The position numbers and the translations under genes are program-made. A DNA stretch of 25,825 nt from Chrysochromulina tobinii. Taxonomy: Eukaryota > Haptophyta > Prymnesiales > Chrysochromulinaceae. This document shows positions 1 to 9,000 of this stretch, piece after piece (the stretch's first letter is position 1; each line of letters starts with the position of its first letter). The stretch is from assembly GCA_001275005.1 (NCBI GenBank), contig JWZX01001608.1, forward strand, positions 1 to 25,825, given 5' to 3'. The notes below the pieces were generated by a model. That model saw only the letters and a list, made by a program, of their open reading frames with translations, was not told the origin of the DNA and searched no databases.

Positions 1-400
1 GGAATCGCTCGAACGCGGAGTTTTTTCTCGAGGCCTCAAATTGCGGAAAAATGTTACCAAGTGCGGAAAAGTTTTGACAGGGGGTTCTAATCTCCGAAGT
101 GAGGTCGCTTTCGCGTCCGCGTGCTCACAGGGGGTATGCGGCACCGCTTGCGTCGCCGCCCGCGCATTACCCGCGCATGCCCAGTATCTCATGTGGTCGC
201 TTTCGCGTGCGCGTGCTCAGGTACGGTTCCTACGTGTAAGGAGACCTCGGGCCAGGTCTCCCCTTCCAGAAATGGTGCCGGGTTTTGCGGTGGCCTTGGC
301 ACGCAGGTCTCGGACAGTTGCGCCGACTCCGAAGATCACGACCGGATCGGGCCCCGCGCACGCACGGCATCAGCGATGCCCCGGATGCTGCGCGCCGTTC
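1..400 (+). other. 5' flank of the channel-like gene, with an imperfect direct repeat
   Basis: No convincing domain is seen before the methionine at 401. The frame used by the channel-like protein is open back to 41, but the residues there are Arg/Ala/Pro-rich and resemble nothing I know, so this may be 5' UTR, intron or a poorly conserved exon. An imperfect direct repeat lies at 103-130 and 195-220; its copies end in CACAG and CTCAG, which look like 3' splice sites, so an upstream intron is possible. The gene could start outside the window. Confidence 0.4.
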
Positions 401-1145
401 ATGACATTTTTCGTGTTTGCCATTATTCTCATCCCTTTAACTGTCTTCGCCGTCGCCGCGTTCTTTGCTGTCCTTCTCTGGTGGATCGAGTGCGATGCGT
501 ACATGCTGGACGTGGCCGCAGACCTCGCGAGTGGGGAAGGCAGCGATATGTGCTCCTTTTATGAGTGGTGGCTGTACATTGTTGGAAATCTTGTCGGCGT
601 CTCCGTTGCCGACGTTACGGTCGAATCGAACCACGCCTTTTCGGCCATCCTAGACCTTCTCATCAGCGTGTGGTCGCTTGCGGTCGCCGGCCTCGTGGTC
701 GGCCTCCTCGCCTCACTCTCTTGGGTAACGCTCATCGCCGAGGGCGCCGACTCGAGCCTCACCCGTGGCTTTCAAAAGGCTTTCGGAAATGAAGGGGTCG
801 CAGTAGGAGGGCCTGCGGGCGCGACCGGCAGTCTCGAAGGGAGCCAGGCGACCGGCAGTCTCGAATGGAGCCAGTTCCTCGAGCTCTGCCTCAAAAAGGA
901 GATCAACCTCGAAGTGGCGCACCTTCGTGAGCTCTACGATCACGCGCACCGTGACGAAAACGGCAGCATCAACGCGGACCGAGGTGGAGCGGCTGCTGAC
1001 GAAGCTCCACTCCAAGGTGGAGGCATTCAACGCATCCACAAGCGGGATGCAGAGCCTAACCTCACGGATGGACACTCTCGAGGCGAAAATGGACACTCTC
1101 GAGGCGAAGATTGACATGATCATCGCCAAGTTGGACACGAAATAG
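401..1145 (+). CDS. Two-TM, EF-hand channel-like protein (TPK/KCO-like), interrupted by a +1 frameshift at about 980
   Basis: From Met 401 the protein has a hydrophobic segment (401-485), a pore-loop-like stretch with aromatic lead-in (FYEWWLYIVGNLVG, about 552-600), then a second hydrophobic segment (about 625-720). This is the layout of a two-TM pore domain. A cytosolic tail follows with a helix (FLELCLKKEINL) and an EF-hand-like loop (RDENGSINAD). This order, pore then EF-hand, is known from plant TPK/KCO potassium channels. The frame then breaks: the original frame runs into low-complexity sequence and stops at 1114, whereas skipping one C at 979-980 gives Glu at loop position 12 and a heptad-like coiled coil (EVERLLTKLHSKVEAF, then repeated MDTLEAK) ending in TAG at 1143-1145. 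The canonical TVGYGD filter is absent, so potassium selectivity is not supported. Upstream exons may be missing. The channel family is an inference; the frame break is seen directly. Confidence 0.5.
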
Positions 1146-1366
1146 GGGGGGGTGTGACGCCTCGGGTCCACTCGGGATTGACTAAGGTCACCTTAAGAGC
1201 TACCCGTTCTGAGTACTTGTGTAGACCGAGGGCAGCGGAACCGTCCTTCGAGACGGAGTGTGGTCGGGTGTGGAGTGTCAGTGGAGTGACCGGATACAAG
1301 TGACTTTGTGAATAACGTCTCGCATGGCCGATTCGCTCTCGGCCTTCCACCTGCGCTCTTGACGGC
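1146..1366 (+). other. Short intergenic spacer
   Basis: About 220 bases between the channel-like stop and the methyltransferase start. A short G-run follows the stop. No ORF, repeat or clear promoter motif was recognised. Confidence 0.4.
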
Positions 1367-2315
1367 ATGCTCGGCATAGCCGTACCGGTGGCCGCAGCCG
1401 CAGCGGCCTCGACTGCCGCTCGGCCCTCGCTCGAGGACCTCGCCTTCTACTACGGCACCGACAAGGGACACGACGACCACAAGTACACCGACCTGTACCA
1501 CGCGCTCTTTGAGCCGATCCGCGACCGCGTCGCGAACATCACCGAGGTCGGCATCGCCCTGGGCCAGTCGCTGCAGGTCTGGCACGACTACTTCGAGCAC
1601 GCCCACGTGTGGGGCGTCGACATCCACCCAAAGGTCATCTCTCGCGCGCGCCGCATGTTTGCCGAGAAGCCGCGCGTGCACATCCTCCACGCCAACTCCA
1701 AGTCGGAGGAGCAGGTGAAGCAGCTCGCGCTCACACCGCTCTCGATGGACATCATCATCGACGACGGCGATCACTACCCGCCCGTGATGGAGAAGACACT
1801 GCATCGCTGGTGGCCGTACTTGCGGCCGGGCGGCTACTACTGCATCGAGGACGTGGCAACCGGTGCGAACTCCAAGGGGCAGCGTTACGGCGGCCGGAAA
1901 GGCGCCTTCTTCTTCCCCGACGGCTCGGCGCCGCTCGTGCACAACGAGACGTACGTGAGCGAGGAGACGACGCGTGCGCCGCTCGGAGACGAACGCAGCC
2001 CCGCTCGCGCGTGTGCGTGCTCCGCAGATCGCCTCTGATTTCCACCGATTGCCTCGCTCATCAGGCCTCTTCCACGAGAACGATCTCTTCTTCGTCGACA
2101 CGCACGTGGGCCACCGCGCGCACGACACCGTACGGAAGGCGCTCGGCTTGTGGATGAAGGATCGCGTGAACCATATCTCGCACGTTCTGGTGGTCCGGAA
2201 GCGCGAGGTCCCGCGCACGCGGCGCGTCGAGTCGGCGCTCGGCGAACGGCGCGCCATGTGGGAGAAGGGCGTGCGCACGGACCGATTGGGGAAGGGCAAG
2301 GGGCTGCCCAGCTGA
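1367..2315 (+). CDS. Class I SAM-dependent methyltransferase, two exons
   Basis: Exons 1367-1958 and 2065-2315 give 280 residues. The family is the small bacterial-type O-methyltransferase group that includes demethylmacrocin/MycE-like enzymes and CmcI-type proteins. Seen in sequence: the entry motif YYGTDKGHDDHKYTDLY (residues about 28-44), the SAM-binding motif I EVGIALGQSLQVWHDYF (about 60-76), GVDIHP (83-88), the acidic metal/SAM motif DIIIDDGDHYP (128-138) and LRPGGYYCIED. The second exon supplies the final strand region (HENDLFFVDTHVGH). The Ala-rich N-terminus has no clear targeting signal, and an additional upstream exon is possible. The substrate cannot be deduced; sugar or polyketide hydroxyls are typical in bacteria. 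It is convergent with the glycosyltransferase at 2685-5595. Joining the frames needs a phase-1 intron, best satisfied by a GC donor. Confidence 0.8.
1959..2064 (+). other. Methyltransferase intron, probable GC-AG, phase 1
   Basis: The 106-base intron ends in CTCATCAG after GATTGCCTC-type repeat sequence. The GT donors at 1951 and 1955 give the wrong phase; a GC donor at 1959 (GCGAGG) joins a single A to GC to make Ser and keeps frame, with total coding length divisible by three. Donor choice is inferred from frame. Confidence 0.6.
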
Positions 2316-2684
2316 CCTGGATGAGGTATGTCAGCACTGTCGCTCTCGGCGGTACCGGTAAGCTATAGGAGTGGCTGCGGGTTCAACGAGCGTCGTCGTA
2401 TGGTCATGCGTATGGTACAAAACAAGTTGTTAGTAAGTTAGTAGACTACACAGTATAGTGCATGACGGTATTGGTATGTGGGGCCGAAGGCGGCGCCCGA
2501 GCAAATTGCCGCTCGGAGACTATGTACCCCTTGTTAGGACTAAGCGTCTTCGAAAAAACCACCAACCTTAATAGTTTGTGTTCTTATTGTGTTCACAGCT
2601 ACGAGCTAGCGTCCCGACGACACGGCTCTGAACGCTAGGGTACTTGGTCCCTAGGAGAAGGACGCTTTTCGACCGACGTTGTGA
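2316..2684. other. Intergenic region between two convergent 3' ends
   Basis: This 369-base stretch lies between the methyltransferase stop (+) and the glycosyltransferase stop (-). It is less GC-rich than the genes and presumably holds both 3' UTRs. No canonical AATAAA signal or conserved ORF was recognised. Confidence 0.5.
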
Positions 2685-5595
2685 CTACGGCCGTATCGCT
2701 TTGGCGCGCGCCGCATCGCCGGCGGCGTCGAAGATGTCCGCCATCGCCTTCGCCGCCCATAAAGTCCAACGGCCAGCGCGCCAAACGTCCTGCCCTTCAA
2801 ACGGTGGAAGCACATACGGGATGACGCCCGCCGTGCGCTTGAACCGCTCGTCCGCCGTACAGCACCACGAGGAGAGCAGCTCTTGCAGCTCCTCGTGGTA
2901 GGTCGTGAGCTCGCGCCGCCCCTCAGCGGTTTCGTCAAAGCCGCCAAACGCGCGCAGCACGTCGTCGACGCGGAGCAGCTTGGTGGGCAGCGCGCCGAGC
3001 CGGGCGCGGAGAGCGGAGATGCTCAGCCCGGCGGGGATCGCAATCTCCGCGGGGATCGCAATCTCCGCGGGGATCGCAATCTCCGAGTCGGGAGCTCCGT
3101 TTGCGATCGTCGCGGCGGCGTCGGCGGCGTCGGCGACGCGTACTCGCGTCGTCGAGTGCAGCAGCAGGTCTCTCGGAGTGCGCGGGTTGCCTAAAAAGGA
3201 GCGCTCGCGATGGAGAAAGGGCGACGTGTTCAAGTTGACAGGGTCGAGGTAGTGGTCCAGAGAGCAATTGTAGCTGAGGAGGGAAGTAGTCGTTGACAAT
3301 CAGTGGTCATCAATGCGCACTCAGGGGTGTCATCAAGGCGCAATCAGTGGTCATCAAGGCGCAGCCAAGGGGTCGTGGTCGAGAGAGCAAGCGTACGGCA
3401 GGTGGAGCGTCGGATGGTCTGGCGCGCGGCAATCCTCCTTGATGTGGTAGATGAAGAAGCCCATCTCGCACGTACACGTCACCGTCGGCAGCACGAGCGC
3501 TCGACCCAGCGCGCGCGCCAAGAAGAAGGCATTGCGCAGTTGGCGCAGCTGCTCGAGCATGATCGTCAGGTGGTGCGTCGGGATGCCGCCATTGGACAAG
3601 GGCGGGCGGGCGAGCCACGTGGCCTCAATCCGCGGCTCATAGACGAGGAAGCCGGCCGCTGGCTCGATCGGCCCGAGCCCTCCGCCCGCGCGTGCCGCGC
3701 ACCCCTCGCTGTCGGCGTGAGGCGCGTCGGCGGTCGAGGGGCAGCGTGCTTGGTCGGGGGCTTGGTAGGGTGCTTGGTCGGGGGCTTGGTTGGAGGCGAC
3801 CGGATGACCAGGAGACCGGGAGACCGGTAGACCGTACCAGGTCGGCGGGTCACGCCAAAGCATCTCCTCGCGTAAGCGCATCAGCTTGTACCTAAGGAGG
3901 GATGCCATCAAGGCTCATTAGGGATGCCATCAAGGCTCATCAAGGCTCATTTACCTAAGAGGGATGCCATCAAGGCTCATCAAGGCTCATTTACCTAAGG
4001 AGGGATGCCATCAAGGCTCATCAAGGCTCATTTACCTAAGGAGGGATGCCATCAAGGCTCATTCAAGGCGCATTCACGAGGCACTCAAGGCGCAATCAAG
4101 CCCATCAGCGCACTCAATCCGTTGTTGACGCATCCAGGTAGCATGCACCGCATACGGAGCGACCGAGTCGTCCATATTAGGCAAGTCGACCGACTGAGAC
4201 GCGCTCGTGCCCGGTACGGCGCGCCAGAGCTGCAGCACCGAGTGCGTGAGCGTGTTGCAGAACTGCGCGGACGGGAGCACCCCGCCCACCTGTGGGGAAG
4301 AGAGGGCGCCGTGGTGAGCACATGCATGCGGAACTGCGCGGACGGGAGCACCCCGCCCACCGACGAGCCGTTGCAGAAGCCGCATGGGCGTCGGGTGCAA
4401 TCAGAGGTCATCAGCATGCAATACCCACCGACGAGCCGTTGCAGAAGCCGCACAGGCGTGAACCCGACTCGTCCTGGACTGGGAAGAGGGGCCGCTTCCA
4501 TCGGAATGCGCCGGGCTGCCCCATCTTGCCTGCCCCGAACCGCCATCGAAAGTTGATTGGGCCCTGGTCGACCCGACCCAGATTCCCTTCGAAGGCGAGA
4601 TGGGCGACCGCCTCTTCCATCGCGAGCAGCGTGCCCGGCCGTCGACCAGGGGGGAAGTGCATGATGCCAATGTTGAGGCTCGGGCCGCCGCAGTGTCCGA
4701 AAGCCTCGATGTCGAGGTCGTCGCTCGTGCCCGAGACGGCGTCAATCATTCCAACGGCCCGGCCTTCGTCGTCACCCTCATCGCCACCGACCCCACTGCG
4801 TCGGCCACGTCGGCCACGTCGCCGCTTCTTCTCTCGCAACCGTCGCCCGGGCGCCGTCGCGGGCGCCGCGGCGGGCGCTCGCGCTCGCGCTCGCAGCCGT
4901 CGCCCGTCGGTGCCACCTTGTGCGTCGGAGGAGACGGTAAAGTCGAGGAGCGGGTGGGCTGCCTCGAGTCGCACGAAGTACGGGCGTGGGTCGCGCAGCC
5001 ACGTCACGTCGGAGTCCGAGAGCAGCACGCGCGCGCCCGTGCGTAGCAGCGGGAGCACATGAAACCACCGTCCGCCCTGCGGCTGACGCGCCACCTCTGC
5101 CGAGTTGACAGTGTACACGCCCACCCCGAGCGCCCGTAGCTTGGTGGCGAACTGCACGTAGCGTGGCTCGGACGGCTGCTCGTTCATCATGCCCACGAGC
5201 AGCCCGCCCACGCCCAGCCGGCGCAAATGGTACACCCAGTTCTCGGTGAAGATGGCCTGCTTCTGGTTGCCAAAGGTGACGACGACGGTGTTGTCGACAG
5301 CGTGCCGGCGCACGAGCGTCTCGACGGTGCACTCGCCCTGCGCGTCGCAGCCGGGCGTCGGAGGCGGCGCCGCGTGCACGGGTGGCGGCGGCGAGGAGAG
5401 CGCGTCGAGGTCCGTCGGCGGGGGGCAGCCACCGGCCCAGATGCGGCAGCCGTCTTCGACCTGCTCGACGAGCGCGCGTTCCGACAGGATGGTGAAGCTG
5501 TGAATGTCGCGCCACGTGCGCGGCGGGATGAGCAGGTAGACGCTCACCACGAGGGCGGCGAAAAGGAGCAGGACGCGAGGTGGTGGGCCCGACAT
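2685..5595 (-). CDS. GT77-like (nucleotide-diphospho-sugar transferase, RRA/XGA-type) Golgi glycosyltransferase, four exons
   Basis: On the minus strand the exons are 5595-4429, 4289-4114, 3891-3397 and 3273-2685, giving 808 residues. The product is a type II membrane protein: a short cytosolic start, then a signal anchor (RVLLLFAALVVSVYLLIP, residues about 7-24). The catalytic region has the GT77 hallmark LLSDSDVTWLRDP, with the metal-binding D-S-D at residues 194-196 (5008-5016). Exon 3 carries HHLTIMLEQLRQLRNAF and ARALGRALVLP, then Cys-rich CTCEMGFF, as in plant arabinosyl/xylosyltransferases of this family; exon 4 continues with LPYNCSLDHYLDPVNL across the splice. Known family members transfer pentoses to wall glycoproteins or pectin in the Golgi; here scale or surface glycoconjugates are plausible targets (inference). 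An Arg-rich low-complexity insert sits after residue 220, a Gln-Ala-Pro-Asp tract in exon 3, and three EIAIPA copies in exon 4. All three introns bear duplicated sequence. ATG at 5595 is the first in frame and precedes the anchor directly. Confidence 0.85.
3031..3084 (-). repeat. 18-bp tandem repeat, three perfect copies, in coding exon 4 of the GT77 gene
   Basis: The unit gcggggatcgcaatctcc occurs three times without change and encodes three EIAIPA hexapeptides. Perfect identity suggests recent slippage within the exon. Confidence 0.9.
3274..3396 (-). other. GT77 intron 3, GT-AG, phase 2, begins with a decayed copy of exon 4
   Basis: The donor GTACGCTTGC lies at 3396 and the acceptor CTCCTCAG at 3274. 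Splicing gives HLPYNCSLDHY. The first 25 or so bases of the intron (GCTTGCTCTCTCGACCAC) mirror the first bases of exon 4 (AATTGCTCTCTGGACCAC). The remainder consists of repeats of the CTTGATGACCACTGATTG kind. Confidence 0.75.
3892..4063 (-). repeat. 40-41-bp tandem array inside GT77 intron 2 with abutting splice-site motifs
   Basis: Three near-perfect units plus degenerate ends. Read on the minus strand, each unit is TGAGCCTTGATGAGCCTTGA, then TGGCATCCCTCCTTAG, then GTAAA. Each unit boundary therefore juxtaposes a 3' splice site and a 5' splice site (AG|GTAAAT) at about 4036|4035, 3995|3994 and 3955|3954, before the real acceptor at 3892. Confidence 0.85.
3892..4113 (-). other. GT77 intron 2, GT-AG, phase 2, with tandem AG|GTAAAT units
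   Basis: The donor GTGCGCTG lies at 4113 and the acceptor CTCCTTAG at 3892. Joining gives RIEYKLMRLREE, which reads as continuous protein. The 3' half is a tandem array described separately. Confidence 0.75.
4260..4361 (-). repeat. 31-bp exon fragment duplicated on both sides of an introner-like element
   Basis: The copies at 4260-4290 and 4331-4361 are identical. The first is the start of GT77 exon 2 (GTGGGCGGGGTGCTCCC on the minus strand); the second lies within the intron. The 40 bases between them, 4291-4330, are the introner-like element. Confidence 0.95.
4290..4428 (-). other. GT77 intron 1, GT-AG, phase 0, holding a fused exon ghost
   Basis: The donor GTGGGTATTG lies at 4428 and the acceptor CCCCACAG at 4290; the protein reads NGSS|VGGVLPSAQF. 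The middle, 4331-4384, is a copy of the end of exon 1 joined directly to the start of exon 2, with no splice site between. Confidence 0.8.
4291..4330 (-). mobile_element. Introner-like element copy 1 (within GT77 intron 1)
   Basis: On the gene's sense strand the element reads GCATGCATGTGCTCACCACG, then GCGCCCTCTCTTCCCCACA, and supplies the 3' splice site. It shares this core with elements in the dihydropyrimidinase and NBR1-like introns. It is flanked by a perfect 31-bp duplication. Confidence 0.65.
4356..4452 (-). repeat. 29-bp duplication of the end of GT77 exon 1
   Basis: The copies at 4356-4384 (inside intron 1) and 4424-4452 (spanning the exon 1 end) are identical on the plus strand. 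Together with the 31-bp duplication they show that two duplication events built this intron. Confidence 0.95.
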
Positions 5596-6054
5596 CTCAC
5601 CCGGGAGTGGGCAGCAGTTTATGATATAAAGGTCAGTTGAACCGACCCGTTAACAACTCTTCCGCTCAGAACGACACACGCAAGCGCGCACCGATCGACC
5701 GGCATGGACCTAACCGACCCAACCGTACCCGGCAGCGGCCCTGAAGGGGCCCCGCCGACGCAGCATAGGCCAAAGAAAGAAAGGGTCGGTTGCATGATCA
5801 TCCGCGTTGGATGGCCGGGTGACGAATTCTGACTGTTACCATCAATGAGAAAGAAATAAGTTATCTGGCGCACAGGCCGTCCGCTCTTGGGAAAAACGAC
5901 AAAACTTCTGTTTTTGAACTCTGTCCAAATACCACCCAAGTTTCGGAACGACGCATAAGGGCATGAGGGTTTGGCACCTCTAAACCATCCCGCCCTGAAC
6001 GCCTTCGTGGTGTGTTCGAGTTGAGCGGTCTTAGGCAGTGTCCCATCTAAGAAG
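5596..6054. promoter_or_regulatory. Divergent intergenic region between the GT77 gene and the giant ROCO/ART gene
   Basis: These 459 bases separate two genes read outward, so both promoters should lie here. An AT-rich TATATCAT-like stretch (minus strand, 5621-5630) is only about 30 bases before the GT77 ATG, close for a TATA box. A 42-codon ORF on the plus strand (5704-5832) starts in a fair ATG context but resembles nothing; it could be an upstream ORF. No precise promoter can be called. Confidence 0.4.
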
Positions 6055-9000
6055 ATGGCGCCGAAGCAGCCGGCCAAGCCGAAGACGCCTGAGCCAGCGG
6101 AACTGCCGATTGACAAGGTCAAAGAGTCAAAGGGTGCTCCGCAACAGGATTCGAAGCGTGGCAGCAAGCTCGACTCGGATCGCAACAAAGGATCCCCGCC
6201 CAACAAAGGGGCGCCCTCCGCAAAGGGTGCGCCGCCAGCTGCGCCAGCAGCGCCGACTGGCGGTGCCCCAGCCGCGCCCGGCAAAGGGGCACCACCGGCG
6301 CCACCAACAAAGGGTGCGCTCACCACGGTTGTCGCGGCAGCCACGCTCGCCGCGCCTGCGAAAGGGGCGCCGCCGCCGGCCGCCCCAGCCGCGCCTGCAA
6401 AAGGGGCGCCCCCACCGGCTGCCCCAGCCGCGCCTGGCAAAGGAGGCAAGCTCGCCACAATCGTAGAGCAGGCGAGCGCGCCGCGAGGGTCCCAAAGCGG
6501 CGATCCCTGCGGCGAAGTTCGTCACCCTGTCGAGCGGCTTGCAGAAGAAGGTTGAGTACCTGACCGATGAGATCATGAATCGCAAGCCTCTTGCGCCCAA
6601 CCTGTTCGAAGCTCTCTCCCGAAAGTGCGGCCCTCCGATGCAGGAAGTAAGATTCGACCGCAACGAAGCGAAGCCGCCGCCCGGTCGGCAGGACGACCTG
6701 GCGCCCTCGCGTCATGAACACGTGCCGCCATGCCGCATCGTTCTCATGTTCAACTGCTTCGAGGCGAGCTTTGAGCTCGCGTATGGCGACATCTCGACGC
6801 TGCCCGAGGCAGAGATGACTGAGCTTCGCTCGCTCACGAGCGGCAAGATCATTGGGCGTGTGCGCCTCTCGCCTGACAAGGGGACGCCCCTCACCGAGCG
6901 TGTGATCTTCACCGATTCGTGGCACCTCGGCTCGGAGCATGGGCTGGAGCATGACGGCTTGCAGGCCGACGGCTACATTTTCCTGCGCTTGGATTGGCGC
7001 GACCATGACCAGCCGCGCGCGGCCCTCATCCGAGTGAACCCGTGGCTTGCGTACGGCTGCGGTGAAGGGGCGCGCGTAGGCATTCGCAAGCCAGGAGCCA
7101 CCGAGAGCACGGCGGCGACCGTGCAACGGTGGCTGCGCGACGACACTGTCGTCTTGAAGCGCGACGGCACCGACAACGAGGTAACCATCGACCCGACGCC
7201 CTTCACGATGGTGCTCGGCTCGAACCCTCGCTATAACCCGGGCACCCGGCTGCTCATTCTCTACGAGGGCAGTTGTGTCGACGCGACGGTCGAACCCTTT
7301 CCGGTCGAAAACATGTCGACGGGCGACTTGGACGTCAAAATTGGCTCGCGCCATTACCTCAAGGTGGATGGAAAGCTCATATCGGGCTGGATCACCTCAA
7401 AGACCGCCGACGGGTCCGTCAACCTCGATGAGGTGCCTCTGCCCGGAGGGGAGGTCGTGCCGGACGACAAGAAGGTGTGGGTACTCAACCGCAAGAAGGC
7501 GCTCGCAATGAGCTCCGGCTGCAACGCATCCGACTCGGAAAAGGTCGGCTCCCTCACGAACAAGATGCAGGTGCGCATCCTCGAGGCACGCGAGACGGAA
7601 GACAAGGGCACGCGCTGCTACGTGTGCACAATCCCGTCCCAGTCCAGCATCTACGCGACCATCGCTCTGAACGAGTTTAACCACAGCCCGCAGCGCTTCC
7701 CCTCTGTAGCAGAGTACGAGTCCGCGCGGTGCAACTACTGCGAGGACATCGTGGTGAAGGAGGCGATGGTCGAGGATGCGATCACGGGCAACCACCTGCG
7801 CATCAAGGACCAGACGCTGCATATTTCGACCGCGACGGACGCCCTGGACAACACGCGCGTCATCCCTCCCGAGTGGAAGGTCAGCAGCGTACTCGATCTC
7901 TGCACTCTGCTCTTGGTGCCCTCACCCCAGCGCGCGAACGGCACGCACGCGACGCAGCCGGTGCTCGTGCGCGCTGGGCCGGGCACCGGCAAGACCTGGA
8001 TGGCCAAGCAGGCGGTGTACACGCTCGCCGACCGGCTGCTGCGCGGCTCAGGCATGGGTGATGGCATCCGGCTCGTGCCGATCGTTGTCTTCGTGCAGCG
8101 CATCATCTACCTGCTGCGCGAGAACGAAAAGGTACCGGGGCAAGGAAAGAAGCAGACTCTGCTTGAGCGCTACATCGAGTCCGTGTACAGCGGCAAGAAG
8201 TTCGAATCGTGGTGCATGATGCTCATGCAGGCGTACGACATGCGCGCGCTCGTGGTGCTCCTCGACGGCGTCGACGAGGCCGCGGGCCTGCGCGACCAGA
8301 TCGAGGAGTTTGTGCACAAGGAGGTCGTGCCCTCGGGCAATCGTGTGCTCGTCACCTCGCGCCCGGAGGGTGTCAAGCTCGAAGCGTACAACAAGAACTT
8401 CATCGTGATGAACCTCAACCAGCTCACTAACGAGCAGCAGCGGCGCGTGATCAATATCCAGATGGAGGGTAACGTCTTCTTCGACCACCTGCTCTCGCTC
8501 GGCGAGGTCCGCAAGAACCTCGACGACGCGTACCGCAAGATCGGCGCCGTCGTGCGCAATGACCTCGAGACGCAGTGGGGACCCCACGCCTGGCAGTACC
8601 TTGTCGATGGAAAGCCCGTTTGGGATCCGGCTCGGCGCCAGAAGAACGCGTTCGGGTCGAACTTCTGTATGCCCGTGCGCAACAAGGCAAGCTGCGAGTA
8701 CCTGATTGATCTCGACAAGAAGTTGACGAACCCGAACACGGCCGCCGGCGTGAGCCTGTTGGGCCGCGTCGAGATGCTTTGTGCGACCAAAGCGTATGTG
8801 GAGAACGAGTTCGAGGCGGCGATTCTGGAGGGCTTCTGCAGCCTTGCGGACATCAACAGCCGTGAAAACCTCCCCAACAAGGTAGCCCTTCAGCTTGGGG
8901 TCCTCTACATGAAGCAACAAGAGAAGAAGCGGCTTGCGGGCTTGTCCTTGCAGACGGATACGACGAAGAGCAAGAATTCTAAGACCAAAGCGGCCGAGGC

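Noticed and set aside
1193-2299. 368-codon minus-strand frame
   Set aside because: Antisense to the methyltransferase, which has clear motifs on the plus strand.
3690-3830. Possible extra intron in GT77 exon 3 around the Gln-Ala-Pro-Asp tract
   Set aside because: Candidate GT and AG sites exist, but no pair is clearly better than leaving the tract as coding; it is open and in frame.
5621-5630. TATA-like box for the GT77 gene
   Set aside because: It lies only about 30 bases before the ATG, leaving almost no 5' UTR; not strong enough to call.
5704-5832. 42-codon ORF in the divergent intergenic region
   Set aside because: Could be an upstream ORF or exon, but has no recognisable sequence and no splice evidence; mentioned only in the intergenic entry.
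5619-6458. 279-codon minus-strand Gly/Ala-rich frame
   Set aside because: Opposite the Pro/Ala/Lys repeats; the apparent protein is the reverse of a repeat.
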